The notes under the pieces were generated by a model. It was not told the origin of the DNA. It ran no database searches and saw nothing but the letters and a program-made list of their open reading frames with translations. From Lepidostoma basale (taxonomy: Eukaryota > Arthropoda > Insecta > Trichoptera > Lepidostomatidae), in the NCBI GenBank assembly GCA_022606425.2, contig JAHDVF020000016.1:5734501-5798500 (forward strand): a stretch of DNA of 64,000 nucleotides, in the 5' to 3' direction. Made by a program: the position numbers and the translations under genes. Below are positions 45,299 through 56,401 of this stretch, piece by piece; position 1 is the stretch's first letter; every line of letters begins with the position of its first letter.

Positions 45299-45560
45299 TC
45301 TATATATAAAATAAATGTAAATGGTCTTGTTCAAAATCTTTAATCTCCGAAAGCTATTTACCGATTACTTTGAAATTTTGACACGTTGCATTTGAATATG
45401 CGCTTGTTTTTACTTTGGATAACATATTCTCGGGAGTTCCAATGCACATGTTGGAAGTTTCCTTCATGGATATTGAAATTGGATGATATTTTTGATTGGA
45501 AGAGGACGGTTCCTTGGAGGATGTGGTGGGTCGGGTCTGACATTTCAGAGATGTGATATT
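45299..45560 (+). mobile_element. Helitron-like element 2, directly abutting element 1
   Basis: Starts TCTATATATAAAATAAATG immediately after the CTAG of element 1. The following TTCAAAATCTTTAATCTCCG and ATTTACCGATTACTTTGAAA blocks recur at 33925-34000. The right end is not identified; the given end is approximate. Confidence 0.4.
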
Positions 45561-45662
45561 AAAATTTTTTATCATTCAAGATGATATATTTCAGAATCAT
45601 TTTTATTTTAAATATTACACTTTATTATACATTTATATAACATTTATACATATATTTCATAT

Positions 45663-48600
45663 TTATCCACAGAACGTGCTACCGATAGCATTGATTGTCA
45701 ACTCAGCGATCTAAAATAATAGAAAAAAAAAATTAGAAAGTGTAAAATCACATATATTTTAAACTAAATACATAAAACATTCATCTAATTGTGAGAAATT
45801 TTAGGAAACATCGCTGTTTAGCGGTGTGCATGCGTAGAGTCAGGCACGTGGGTGCTGTCACCGGCAAAACGGCTATATATAGAGGTCGCCGACTTGAGAA
45901 TGGCTTAACTCGTCATGTGCATTATTTTTCTGTGCAATAATACATATTTCAGACCAGTAACTTTTCATTAATTTTGTAATATCGCCTCCACATAATTATT
46001 AAATCTTCAGCTTGCTTCTTATGTCAATAGTAAAAATGATAGCTCTTCGATATTAATTGTGAACATTAGAAGTGAAAGAAGTTTATCGCAGTTGTTAAGT
46101 AAAAAGTTAGTATTCACAAATTTGGTAAAAATGATAAACAACAAAATAGAATGACTTATGGAATCGAAGCAAGAGCAGACACTGTTAGAATGAAACATCT
46201 CCTTAGAACATCAGAAATGAAAACATTGCAACCTATCATTAGTAGAACTCTTAGAGATAGGATACTTAACGAAAAGTTTCGCAGAACCTGCCACACAGAG
46301 AACATTGTGAGATGGAGTAAGCAGAAAAGATTCCCAAGATTGCGATGCACGAGACTCCAGAGGGTCGTTGGCTACTAGGACGACTATCAAGGACCATTTT
46401 TCTTAACAACGGCGATATTAAGACCTATATATTGAAATATTTATAGTACCTGAACATTTGGACGAGTGCTTAAAATAAAGATAACAGCTTCAGCAACATC
46501 TGATGGTTCAATGAAAGGAACAAATGTGATAGGAGATTTTGCTCCTGTCTGAGATGTAGTAGAATTCATAGACAATTCTGTATTGACCAATCCCGGACTT
46601 AAACTCTGAAATGAATCACAAAATGAAATAATATTTATTTCAGAGAATAATCTGTGAACCATTTGTAACAAATTTTCGAAGTTTATAGCAATGTAACTAT
46701 AATACAGACAGAGTAATTCACATTTTAAATATTCCGTGACATCATCACTTATGTTTTGCTTGTCTACCTTATTATGTCAGGCTGTGATTTATATGTAATT
46801 AAACGGTAAAAATAAAGATTGATAATTTTATGCGAAAATATGACAAAGATTCTATAATTCTCATATATCTTGACATAATACCAATTGTGGTAAGTAAATG
46901 AGTAATCTGTTATGATAGACCGAATTTATTTTTGCCTTTAAATCGCCAACTGCTAATATAGAAAAAGTGTGTGGAAAGATTAATCCCGGGCCCCACATTA
47001 AAAATTCTCACCTGTGCAGTTTTGCGATAAAGGGTATTTAAATTAAAAATGGTTATTTCCCAATATACTATGTACTATTATAATTACAAAGAATCATATT
47101 AATTAACCAAACTTATTTAATACATTATTTAAAAATTAAAGATATAGCATTTGCAAATTAAAATTCAATAGAATGCAAGTGACAATAATATTGTATGTTC
47201 ATAGAAGAAAGGTTTTTTAATGATGTTTTGTTGATTGAGCATTTAAAGATAATTTATTACACTCACTGTGTTAAGCATGCAGTTGATTACAAAAAAGAAC
47301 TCACCGTGACTTTGATTTTCGAATTCAAATTTGAAAGTTCAAATGAAACTGACTGAGTTAGGGCTGTCAGAGCGAATTTACTGGCTGGATACATCCCATT
47401 AGTGAAACCTTTATATTTAGGGATTTCGTGGCCTAGAAGACTGAAAAATCAATAGTAAAGGGATGTAATGTAACTTGACTTAACTTATCAGTCATCTATC
47501 GTCCAATACTGAAACGTAGGCCTCTCCAAAAGCACGCCACTGCATCTTATCCATTGCCACTCTCATCCATCCACGCCGATCAATCCTTAGAATCAGTGGC
47601 GGTACTCCCATAGAAGCCCAGAAGCTCGGCTTGCGTAAGAAATTTTGAATCAAACCCCCCAAATCTAAGTAATTATGCCCCCCGCATAAACCAACAACCC
47701 TCCAAATCACCTTCCAACAATGTTCCCATCAGAGGAATAGCCACAAGAGCTGAACCTCTGTAAACCAGAAGAGGTTTTGATTCAAAATTTCTTACGCAAG
47801 CCGGGCTTCTGGGCTTCTATGGGAGTACCGCCACTGCTTATAATATCATCGGTCCAGTGAGCAGGAGTCATCCATCTCTAAGGAATCTTGTGTGCGGTAT
47901 TATCCGCTATCAGTTCTCCGATAAATATGCCAGTCACCTCAGCCCGCCTATCTTTAACACTAGCTCCACTTCCACTTTACCTATTCATGTTGATAATGTG
48001 ACCATCGTCTCCTCTGGTCCGCATTGTCTTCAAAGCTTCTCTGGTTGCTATACTTAGTGATACAACATTTAAGTTCAGCACTGATGCCCAGTCTTGTGAT
48101 TTTCCAGCTGCAGGAAAAAAAATAATATTGCTATATCAACAAAAGGGGGCGCTAAATAAAATAAGGTAACTTTAATAAGACAATCTTTATAATCTATATA
48201 TCTATCTGTACCTGAAAGCCGTAAAGTCTTAAGTGAATTTTTGGTCGGAATGAGATATAATGGTCATGTCAGAATTTCATAATATTTTAAGTCCATCCAG
48301 GGCATTTGTCAGGCTTAATGGTTACTTCTTACTATGTAATAATATATATTGTGTGTTGTAGGTATATTCTGGATTCTGTGTCGATGACAAAGTAATATGT
48401 ACATAACCCATTCCGGACAAAAAACAAAATTATTATCTATGTAGTTAAAAATCCAGAGATTGAAATTAGATGCAAAATAAAGGCAGCACATGCAGCATTA
48501 AATAAAATGAGAAAGGTATTCTGCAATGATAATCTAAATTTGAAGCTCCGGGAAAGAATGTGTTTTGTTTGGTTAGTGTTTTTGTACAGAGTGAAGTCAT

Positions 48601-49429
48601 GGACCCTCAAAATCAGCACTATGAACAGGCTAGAGGCATTCGAGGTGTGGATACATCGTAGAATGCTACGCATTCCATGGACCGATATGGTTAGCCATAT
48701 TGTTGTGCTGGGTCATGGTCCTTAGAGGAGAAAATTACAAGATGCTGCACTTGATTATTATGATCATTACTTGATTTAATAGTCAACGTCGGGGGGATTC
48801 GGCATGACACATGAAGAAAAAGATGTATGTTATACATTTATGTATATAAATAATCATGTTTTCTTTAGCTCAATTTTGGAAGGAAAACTATAATCGTTTG
48901 ATCACCCACAAACTTGATTTATGAGCCATTTAAATTTAACATAGAAAATTATTAATTTAAGGAATTGGAAGAATCAATTAAGTATTATTAAATGAATCTA
49001 TATACCTACCCATATTTATATAAAAACAACAAAATATCGAAGTATTTGAATGTGAATTAAAAAATATTTACTTAATAATGACGATGGTCGATGAATACCA
49101 GCATTGTTAATAAGAATATCCACTCCACCCAGTGTTTGTTCCACCTTTCTAAAGGCGTTTAGTATGTCCTCCTCGTTGCTCAAGTCACATCTAACTGGAT
49201 AGATTGTCCCATTGGTCAAATGTAATAGTTCTTTAAGCCTTTCTTCTCTCCTAGCCAGACCCGCAACGATGACACCTCTATTGGCAAGTGTCACAGCGAG
49301 CTCTGCTCCAATTCCAGAGCTAGCACCTGTCACGACAGCCACCTTACCTGTCCACCTCCATTCACCTCTCACTTCTAAACTAAAGAATACAGCGAAAAAC
49401 CAGAATATCAATTGCTTTGTGCCAAACAT
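45663..49429 (-). CDS. SDR2: short-chain dehydrogenase/reductase paralog, 5 exons
   Basis: Exons 49429-49072, 48107-47981, 47440-47305, 46605-46450 and 45710-45663 join in frame (825 nt, 274 aa). The first exon is 358 nt, exactly the sum of exons 1 and 2 of SDR1 (198+160), so the first intron is absent here and the coding sequence runs through that site. A hydrophobic leader of about 22 residues precedes [21 protein letters not shown], the LNLNV Asn, the NMNS Ser and YPASK are all present, so the active site looks complete. The C-terminus is IAELTINAIG. The gene converges on Rrp1, with stop codons about 990 bp apart. Intron 3 contains an old LINE piece split by a hAT-like MITE, and intron 2 holds a LINE piece. 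The protein is close to SDR1 through the N-terminal half, which fits a recent tandem or segmental duplication. The substrate is not known. Confidence 0.9.
46148..46400 (+). mobile_element. LINE family C-like fragment in SDR2 intron 4
   Basis: Encodes [40 protein letters not shown] and EKFRRTCHTENIVRWSKQKR. Its flank resembles that of 34285-34500. Confidence 0.75.
46660..47300. other. SDR2 intron sequence
   Basis: AT-rich with no recognised element. Confidence 0.45.
47480..47960 (-). mobile_element. LINE family E-like fragment split by a MITE
   Basis: The minus strand encodes DRRGWMRVAMDKMQWRAFGE then AYVSVLDDR, the end of an RTE-type protein. The other part (47837-47960) continues the same fragment on the far side of the MITE. 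Confidence 0.5.
47594..47836. mobile_element. hAT-like MITE (copy 2)
   Basis: Ends CAGTGGCGGTACTCCCATAG and the exact complement; long inverted repeats (about 60 bp). Flanking 8-mers CTTAGAAT and CTTATAAT (one mismatch). Confidence 0.85.
48425..48730 (+). mobile_element. LINE family F fragment
   Basis: Encodes MRKVFCNDNLNLKLRERM, FLYRVKSWTLKISTMNRLEA and FEVWIHRRMLRIPWTDMVS. In SDR2 intron 1. Confidence 0.75.
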
Positions 49430-49559
49430 GTCTATATTTTTGAAAATGAAACTATTGAGTCACAACAGTTTAACAAATTGACAAATTATATACATTGATG
49501 AACGTTATCAACACTTCTGTGCAGTTATATTTTCAACTTTAACCTAGAGAACTGATAAT

Positions 49560-50887
49560 TTGAGTAAGTGTGACATTATTAATATACGTATCTTCTATAT
49601 ATTTTTTAGTGTTATGGCTTGTTACGAAGAAGTCGTCGTCACGGGGTGAAACATGAAGATTACTCGTATTTCACTCCCGATCTCGAAGCAACTCTTCACA
49701 ACGTGTTGATGCCCAGTGTTTATTCGCCAATGTGATTATTATTATGTTGATTGAGATTGCTCCGGGATGTATAGTGATATGAGATTGAAACCCATATTTA
49801 CTATTTACGATTATATTTAAACACACAAACATACAATATAACAAAAGAAAGAAACAAGATTACTTATGAACTAAAGATGACTTACTAGCTATTCGTTGGC
49901 CAACGACTTAAAACTACTCCGTCACTGAATAACATTACTTGATCTCTGGCGAGGACCGACGCTGACGGAAGCCGGCGCGGCTGGTTGGGCCAGCATGAGG
50001 ACTGCCGGAGGCTGCACGGCACAGAAGCATCACGCGGATGATGGACCGCGGGTTCCCTTCGCAGCGACAGTGGTGGCCAGCATCAAGCCCCAATGGTGAT
50101 TAGCTGGCGCGGCTGGTTAGCACGAGGACGGTGATCTGCGAAGCCAGCATGGTGGCGAGTTGGCCGCTAATGGCGTCCGCATCACGAGGGACGTGCGAGG
50201 CGGGAATGGCCCTTGGCCGGCGCGCCGCTGGGAAGCCGCACGTCCGCCTCCTCTGAAGTCTGATTTTCAACTCTCGAGCGTCGCTACATGCAGCCCTCTC
50301 GAGTCTGCTCCGCAGGGTGAGGGGTTAGGTCATCCCCCCCCCAAAGTGTTGCCCTTCACGAAAAATTGTCAGTGCACTTATTTAAACACTATTATTGTTT
50401 TTAAATTGTCTTATCACTAATTAAAATTAACCTTAACTAAGATCAAACAAGCCTCCAGAGAGAAAACGTATTTTCGGTCATGTAAAATTTGTCTAGTGCA
50501 ATCTCACCTATTATGCCATGAAACATGGCTATATCAGGCTTATTAATGAATTTTAGCAACAAATATTAAGCTCAGGGAAAACATGATATTCTTAAATATA
50601 TTTTTATTTTACTCCCTATTCGTTTTAATTGAATAAGGTAAGTACTAACAATATTAAAATCGACATTATCAAATTGTCTCCCCACCCTACAACTGTCAAA
50701 ACCGAACAAAATATTGTTATTTTTGTCCTGATTCTTACTACAAAAATGTTGAGTCAGTAGATGACAATCGTTTAAAATTTATAATTAATTGTGAATCTCA
50801 ATACAGAGTATTTATGAATTCACTCGTATTTTTATGATAAATTGTGTTGAGTAGTGTTAAAATCGTCGCCCAATCTTTAAAACCAGT
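49560..50887. other. Spacer with a GC-rich island
   Basis: 49960-50340 is strikingly GC-rich in an AT-rich window, with repeated GGCGCGGCTGGTT (twice) and CCAGCATG motifs. No protein motif is recognised in its frames. It may be a piece of an unlisted repeat or an LTR. The remainder is AT-rich; the OTU gene promoter presumably lies near 50700-50880. Confidence 0.4.
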
Positions 50888-51367
50888 ATGTCTGAAAATA
50901 TTATAGAAACAAGTACTCCCTCCGCGGAAGACGGATCAAATGGTTTAACAGTGAGGGTGATGAAGGCTGATGGTCACTGCTTTTTTAAAGCGATCTCTTA
51001 CGGCGTATATGGGAACGAAGATAATTACGGCCACGTGAAGGAATGTGTTCTCGAATATGTGACCAAAAATTGGGAGGAGTACCAATACTTTATTATTGGA
51101 GATGAATCTTACGTGCCTGCGGTGTACAACTTGGAAGACTATAAGAACCAGTTTAAAAATGAAATTATTCTCGGAGGGGATGTAGAGTTAGCGGCCGCGG
51201 CGGCTTTTTTCTCCATTTATATCACAGTGAGACGTTCGCTACTAGATAACAATTGTGTATGTTTTGGATCTGAAGAAAATAATAAAGTGTCTTTGTTATA
51301 TAAACCAGATGGTGACCATGGACATTACGACGTCATCATAGAATCAACTGAATGTGATAAATTATAA
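50888..51367 (+). CDS. OTU-domain cysteine protease-like protein
   Basis: A single-exon 159-aa ORF. MKADGHCFFKAISYGVYG carries the OTU catalytic Asp and Cys; the usual spelling is DGNC, here DGHC. A central GGDVELAAAAAFF matches the conserved W/GG-x-E-L-A-A segment, and HGHYDVII near the end supplies the catalytic His. OTU proteins remove ubiquitin, and similar short forms occur in viruses and transposons as well as in host genes. No transmembrane segment or targeting signal is apparent. A poly(A) signal AATAAA at 51373-51378 lies 6 nt after the stop. The frame is intact and lies between transposon remnants with no neighbouring polymerase or capsid-like ORF, so it may be a retained host gene or a captured mobile-element gene. 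The start Met gives a normal-length OTU domain with a short acidic leader. Confidence 0.75.
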   Translation: MSENIIETSTPSAEDGSNGLTVRVMKADGHCFFKAISYGVYGNEDNYGHVKECVLEYVTKNWEEYQYFIIGDESYVPAVYNLEDYKNQFKNEIILGGDVELAAAAAFFSIYITVRRSLLDNNCVCFGSEENNKVSLLYKPDGDHGHYDVIIESTECDKL

Positions 51368-51486
51368 TTATTAATAAACAATCGCTTTTCGGTTCATGCT
51401 TTTAACATTCTTTCTCGGTGCCTTTTGTAATAAATGATTTTGGGTGGAGCAATTTAAATTTTTTGTTGAATAACTCTTTACATTAT

Positions 51487-51848
51487 TACAGCGCAAGCCA
51501 AATGGGTTTAAAGGGTATCTTCTTCTTGTGCCATATCAGGTCTCTCCAATGCTGGCAATCACTTTTGTAAAGGCTTCTGTCTTGCGCCGTCCGGAACAAC
51601 TCCACGCTCCCTATTCCAGTCCAATCTTTGATATCGCACAGCCAAGACGTTTGCCTTCCGGAACAAATTTGCCCATTAACATAAATTGAAGAATCTCGTA
51701 TTTGTCTCCATGAAATTAAACATTGTATTTCAATAATTCTCTGTTGCAATGCTCTTCTCAGGACTTTTGTAACCACATTTTGAATGCCTCTAACTGGCTC
51801 ATAGTATTGCACCTTCAGAGTCCAGGTTTTTGAACCATGCAACAAAAC
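51487..51848 (-). mobile_element. LINE family F fragment
   Basis: The minus strand encodes LLHGSKTWTLKVQYYEPVRG, RALQQRIIEIQ, DWTGIGSVELFRTAQDRSLY and CQHWRDLIWHKKK, in broken frames. It follows the OTU gene tail-to-tail. Confidence 0.65.
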
Positions 51849-51854
51849 AAAGTA

Positions 51855-52292
51855 AAGGGTATAGCTATTATAATGTCACCACATGTCGCACCTCCAGTCG
51901 TAAACTGGCTCAATCCAAAATTCAAGTTTTTTTGGAAAATGAAGAAAACGCGTTTCAGTCGACAGTTTTTGGTAAATCACACTATAACTTTATGAAATGA
52001 AAAGCTAAGCTTTTCTAGCCTTATTGGGGCACTTTTTGATTTACTGGGTGATAGGGCGCACTTTTTTTAGTCATTCTGTATACTTAACTCAATTCACCAA
52101 CATTTTGGAATGAGTCGGTTTACAACTGGAGGTGCGATGTGATAGGTACCTATTCGCTATTTTATTGTCACGTGAATTCTACACCAGATTAAAAGCAGTG
52201 TGAGAATCACACCGTCATTGCCGGGAATCGAACCGGGACCTTCAGTGTGACAGTTATAACTGTTGCCACTCTGTCACGAAGGTCCTCATGGT
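51855..52292 (-). mobile_element. SINE interrupted by a MITE
   Basis: The inverse SINE head at 52200-52290 has box B (complement of GGGAATCGAACCGGG) and box A; the body at 52139-52200 and a tail piece near 51857-51880 lie on either side of the MITE. Confidence 0.6.
51881..52139. mobile_element. MITE with CATRTCGCACC termini (copy 2)
   Basis: Inverted ends ACATGTCGCACCTCCAGTCG and GACTGGAGGTGCGATGT-type complement (about 40 bp, with mismatches). Same termini as 31231-31487. Non-coding. Confidence 0.65.
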
Positions 52293-52640
52293 AATCGCCA
52301 ACATGTTGATGAGATTCTTTGATATCTTTTGCAGACTATCATCTGCAAAAGTTATGGAGGAATTCCATATGACTCAAGAATCGAGAAATGATAATCTCAG
52401 AACATATTAGATTAAAATATGTTATTCATAAATTTTAGTGTTAATTTTTTATATTGTATATTAATATTTTTATTATTGTCTAACATGATCAGCATGAAAT
52501 CAACTTTGCAATAATTATTATATATTTATAGATTTTTCCCCTTAATATGTAATAAATTATTAAAAAAAAAAACAATGGTGTTATTTCATACCTTTTAAAT
52601 ATCTTTTCGGCTAGACGGCAGTCAATAATCTAGTGTAGTC
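52293..52640. other. AT-rich spacer
   Basis: No recognised feature. Confidence 0.45.
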
Positions 52641-52649
52641 TCTAGGGCA

Positions 52650-53075
52650 GAGTTCTAGTGCCAACACTTATTATGGAAGTAAAGCTTTGAGTTGGCAAAA
52701 GAAGGATGAAAGCAGGATAAATGGTGTAGGAATGAGAACTGAGAAAAATGTGCAGGAAAACTATTAATGATAGAATACCGAAAGGCGAAATAAGTAAGGA
52801 ATGTAAGACAGATGATTGCATCCCAAGTAAAATTAAAAAAGGATCACTTAGATGGTTTGGACATATGGAACAAGTGGATGAGATAAGAACGGTTAAATGG
52901 TTGTATACGAGCAGTGTGAATGAAAAAAATAAGCCAAGGACGGCCAAGAAAAACAGCATGACATTAAAACCATTTTACGATGTATGAATAAAATGGAAGG
53001 CCAAGTCAGGATAGAGTAGTGTGGCGTTCCATCCTCTGCTTACACTTCGGGGAAACAGCGTGGTGGTTTGTCCGT
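52650..53075 (+). mobile_element. LINE family A copy (degenerate)
   Basis: Pieces [51 protein letters not shown] and the GTGTGGCGTTCCATCCTC...GGTGGTTTG terminus. Confidence 0.75.
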
Positions 53076-53441
53076 GTCTAGATCCCATGAAATAAAATAT
53101 TAAAATGTCTTTATAGCCCTACGACATACAATGATGCTTTCGGAAAAGTGAATCTGTTGGCATGGAATAATTTCTCTGTTAGTATCGAGTACGAAGATAG
53201 CTATATTATATTTAACAAACAGCTGAAGACTGCACTATTCGGTCAGTATTTTCCAAGTGTACCTTTAGGGTATTTAATTGTACAAAATGGTACACTCTAA
53301 AAGTAAATTAACACATGGTTATATCATCCAAGGACAGCTCACTAACATAAATAGGTCGCACGTTTTAAAATAATAAGTTTTGGATGTGTTCCGACCAATG
53401 GATCTTTATCATGCGTCTGTAGCACCATATTTCAAATGGAC
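53076..53441. other. Spacer
   Basis: No gene or element recognised. Confidence 0.4.
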
Positions 53442-53449
53442 CATACGGC

Positions 53450-53698
53450 CAATGGCGGTACTCCCATAGAAGCCCAGAAGCCCGGCTTGCGTAAGAAATT
53501 TTAAATCAAAATCGCTTCTGGCTTACAGATGTTCAGCTCTTGTGGCTATTCCTCTTACGGCTGATGGGAACATTGTTGGAAGGTGATTTGGTGGGTTGTT
53601 GGTTTATGCGGGGGCATGATTACTTAGATTTGGGGGTTGTGATTCAAAATTTCTTACGCAAGCCGGGCTTCTGGGCTTCTATGGGAGTACCGCCACTG
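53450..53698. mobile_element. hAT-like MITE (copy 3)
   Basis: Ends CAATGGCGGTACTCCCATAG and CTATGGGAGTACCGCCACTG. Flanking 8-mers CATACGGC and CATACGGG differ at one base. An inverse internal fragment of the same family lies at about 53836-53955. Confidence 0.85.
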
Positions 53699-54004
53699 CA
53701 TACGGGCAATGTTTATGTCTCACAGCCATAAAGCAGCACACTCTTAATTAGATGTCTCAATAGAATTGTAGATATCCAAATATGAATAACATGAAACATA
53801 CTATATCTCCTTCAGAAGAACCACTCCGAGCCACACAAATCATGCCCCCACATAAACCAACAACCCACCAAATCACCTTCCAACAATGTTCCCATCAGAC
53901 GCAAGAGAAATAGCCACATGAGCTGAACCTCTGCAAGCCAGAAGATCCAAGTCCAAGTAAAATATTATTGTTGTTATTTGAAAATTTATGGTAGAAGTTC
54001 GTTG

Positions 54005-54515
54005 TTAATCTTCTTCTTCTTCTTTTGATAGATCTGACGATCTGTGACACAGAAATCATATCTCGTCGGATGATGAGATCCAGCTGTCCCTCCATCTCTT
54101 AGGCAGTCTTCCAGGTGGGCGGTGTCCGGAAGGGATTTCATAGGCGGCTGCATACGCGAGTCTGTCACCATTCATTCGGGCTACATGGTCCCTCCAGTAT
54201 CTTCTTCTGGATCTACTCCACTGAACGATATCCTCTATTTTGCAGGTTTTCCTTATGTCTGCATTGCGGACACGATCTCGGAGGGTTTTTCCAGTAATTG
54301 ATCTTAGGACCTTCATCTCCGATGTTCTAAGTAGTCCCTTGGTTCGCACAGTGTCAGCCCGCGTCTCTACAGCGTACGTCATGATGGGTCGCACGCATGT
54401 TTTGTATATTCTGATCTTGCTGTCGATACGCATGTGCTTGTTTTTCCAGACTAGATTCTTCAGGCATCCTGACACGGCAGAGGCTTTACTGACTTGTTCA
54501 CGTTCACGTTGTTAA
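54005..54515 (-). mobile_element. LINE family C copy
   Basis: The minus strand encodes MSGCLKNLVWKNKHMRIDSK, VRPIMTYAVETRADTVRTKG and RNADIRKTCKIEDIVQWSRS to SSDEI and the (AAG)n tail. Nearly identical to the copy at 26155, indicating recent amplification. Confidence 0.88.
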
Positions 54516-54529
54516 TAAATAATAAAATT

Positions 54530-54590
54530 AAAATTCATACACTGAAGAAGGGAACTTTATGTCCCGAAACATGTTTGTGAAAAGTGAAAA
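54530..54590 (+). ncRNA. Hammerhead-ribozyme-like motif
   Basis: CTGAAGA at 54542-54548 (fits CUGANGA), helix II GGGA/TCCC (54550-54553 with 54562-54565), GAAA at 54566-54569 followed by palindromic CATG and TT; ACA/TGT can start helix I. One unpaired base precedes helix II, as at 15506 and 17410. Confidence 0.4.
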
Positions 54591-54854
54591 AAGTGTTGGG
54601 AAAATACAATGTTCCCAAAAAGTTATTCAAATGTGAATCCACAACACAAAGTGATGACAAATATAGAAGAAATAAAAATTAAAAGTTTATTTTTAGTAAA
54701 TATTTAGATAAGTTCCACATACTATATGGCTTCTTATTATATTTAGTTAAATTCCACTTAGGTTTGTGGCTTTAACCAGTTTCGACAGCTCACTGTCATC
54801 TTCTCGTCACCAGAAGATGGCAGTGAGCTACAAGCTATATAAAACCTAAGTTGA

Positions 54855-55095
54855 ATTTCTTCTTCTCCGGTCTCAATCTCTTCCACTCCGCTTGGTCCTC
54901 GGCAACTCTCTTCAACTCTGTATAAGAGGTGCAGCCCATATCTCGGCAAATCTGGTCTAGGTATTCCTGGCGAGGTCGTCTTCTGCCAATCGATCCCTCG
55001 ATCATTCCCTCCAACACATCATGCAGGAAACATTTGTGTCGCAACACATAACCAATCCATCTTGCGCGCCTCTCCGCTATGGTGTTCAACATGTG
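54855..55095 (-). mobile_element. RTE-type LINE fragment (family D-like)
   Basis: The minus strand encodes TRHMLNTIAERRARWIGYVL, RHKCFLHDVLEGMIEGSIGR, RRPRQEYLDQICRDMG and EDQAEWKRLRPEKKK in one frame. Confidence 0.8.
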
Positions 55096-55224
55096 CCTAG
55101 TTGAATTTAACAAAATATTTGCTGTAAAGATATTTTTTATATTTTGAATAAAAAGAGCATTAATTAATTTGAAGGCGGAACAAAAGAATTCTGTGATTGG
55201 TGTAACAAAATAAATAAATAACAA

Positions 55225-55578
55225 AAGACAAATAACATGAAATAAGGTACTTTATTTGGTTACAATATATTATTGTCTTAATATATAACAATAACAAAAT
55301 AAGCATGTCAATTTGAAACATTTCAATTACTAGGAAGCTCATTTATATGAATATGGTTAGTCAAGTAACCAACAAAATAAAGTTACAATAAAATAAATAC
55401 AATCGCAATGTATTTGACTAATTTTTTTATAAATGAACTTCATTTTACAATAAAAAATAACAAACTAGTATTCGAATTTCAAATTGCAGCTTACTTCCAT
55501 GAAATAAAACTTAATTTTAAATGTAGTTAGAAAAAAATACATATAAAACGATAAGCCTAGTAAATCAACCTAATTAGG
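55225..55578. other. Spacer downstream of DNLZ-like gene
   Basis: AT-rich; contains the presumed 3' UTR of the DNL zinc finger gene (a minus-strand AATAAA lies near 55247). Confidence 0.4.
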
Positions 55579-56088
55579 TTACTTCTTAAGATCTTCAAGA
55601 CGGAGTGGTTCACTCGATGGCGCTATATGTTCACCTTCAACCTGTTCAACAGTCTCTCGTGCTAAAATCTGCAAATCTTCTGATGTAAGCTTAAGAACAC
55701 TTTCACCTTTTTCCCTGAGAATATCTTCAATATTCTTTTTCCCGTTCAAATCCGTGAACCAGTTTAAATTATCAGCTATCAGATGGTTATTTTGGCATCC
55801 GTCACATTTCACAATGACGACACCCTTCGTGTAAGCAACCTTAGAAATAAACTTCATATTTTTACTGTTACATTTCAAGCATGTATAACACAACTGCAAT
55901 TTGCCTGTGTGATTTTTTTCATGGCTGTTCTCGGGTTGTAACTGTGTCGGGAATGAAGCAAATCGTTTCAATTGATATGAAGCATCTCTAAGTGAATGTC
56001 CATGAAAGGTATTTGGTACAAAAACATCATTTGTTACAAATGAAACTCGTCCCCACGCGCTAACACGACGTAAACAATTGCGAAACAT
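55579..56088 (-). CDS. DNL-type zinc finger protein (DNLZ/Zim17/HEP1 family)
   Basis: A single-exon 169-aa ORF on the minus strand. Residues 1 to about 60 are rich in Arg, Ser and Phe with few acidic residues, consistent with a mitochondrial targeting presequence. The DNL zinc finger follows: CYTCLKCNS ... [21 protein letters not shown], with four cysteines in two CxxC pairs and the DNL motif read as ADNLNWF. The tail ([14 protein letters not shown]) also matches the family. Family role: binds mitochondrial Hsp70 in the matrix, keeps it soluble and supports protein import. Length is as expected for animal DNLZ. Upstream lies a short spacer toward an RTE fragment, and downstream a roughly 480-bp AT-rich spacer before another RTE fragment. 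SDR3 begins on the same strand upstream, with no sign of co-transcription. Confidence 0.9.
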   Translation of the reverse strand: MFRNCLRRVSAWGRVSFVTNDVFVPNTFHGHSLRDASYQLKRFASFPTQLQPENSHEKNHTGKLQLCYTCLKCNSKNMKFISKVAYTKGVVIVKCDGCQNNHLIADNLNWFTDLNGKKNIEDILREKGESVLKLTSEDLQILARETVEQVEGEHIAPSSEPLRLEDLKK

Positions 56089-56401
56089 TAGATTTTCGTT
56101 TTAAAACACATCCAAGATAAAACTATGAAATAATTTACACTCCTCTAATGATGATAACTGATGTATTTTATAACACAAGAGAAGTGTAATCCATGAAAAT
56201 ATTACGAAATCTTTGAAATAGACAAAGGAATATCACACTATTTGACAGCTGATAGCCTTTTGTTTTTGACACATTATATATCTATGGTTTACCAATTCGA
56301 TGTAGAGATGTGCTCCTTCATAATCGATATTGAAATAATCGAAGGTAGGAATTAAACATAAGTAAGGATTGATGAGTAAATATGTATGTATATTTGATTG
56401 T

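Noticed and set aside
45354..45575. Minus-strand 73-codon frame between Rrp1 and SDR2
   Set aside because: Falls in Helitron-like repeat sequence and shows no conserved motif.
50160..50420. Pro/Arg-rich 86-codon frame in the GC-rich island
   Set aside because: No recognisable domain or splice partners; the frame is likely a by-product of composition.
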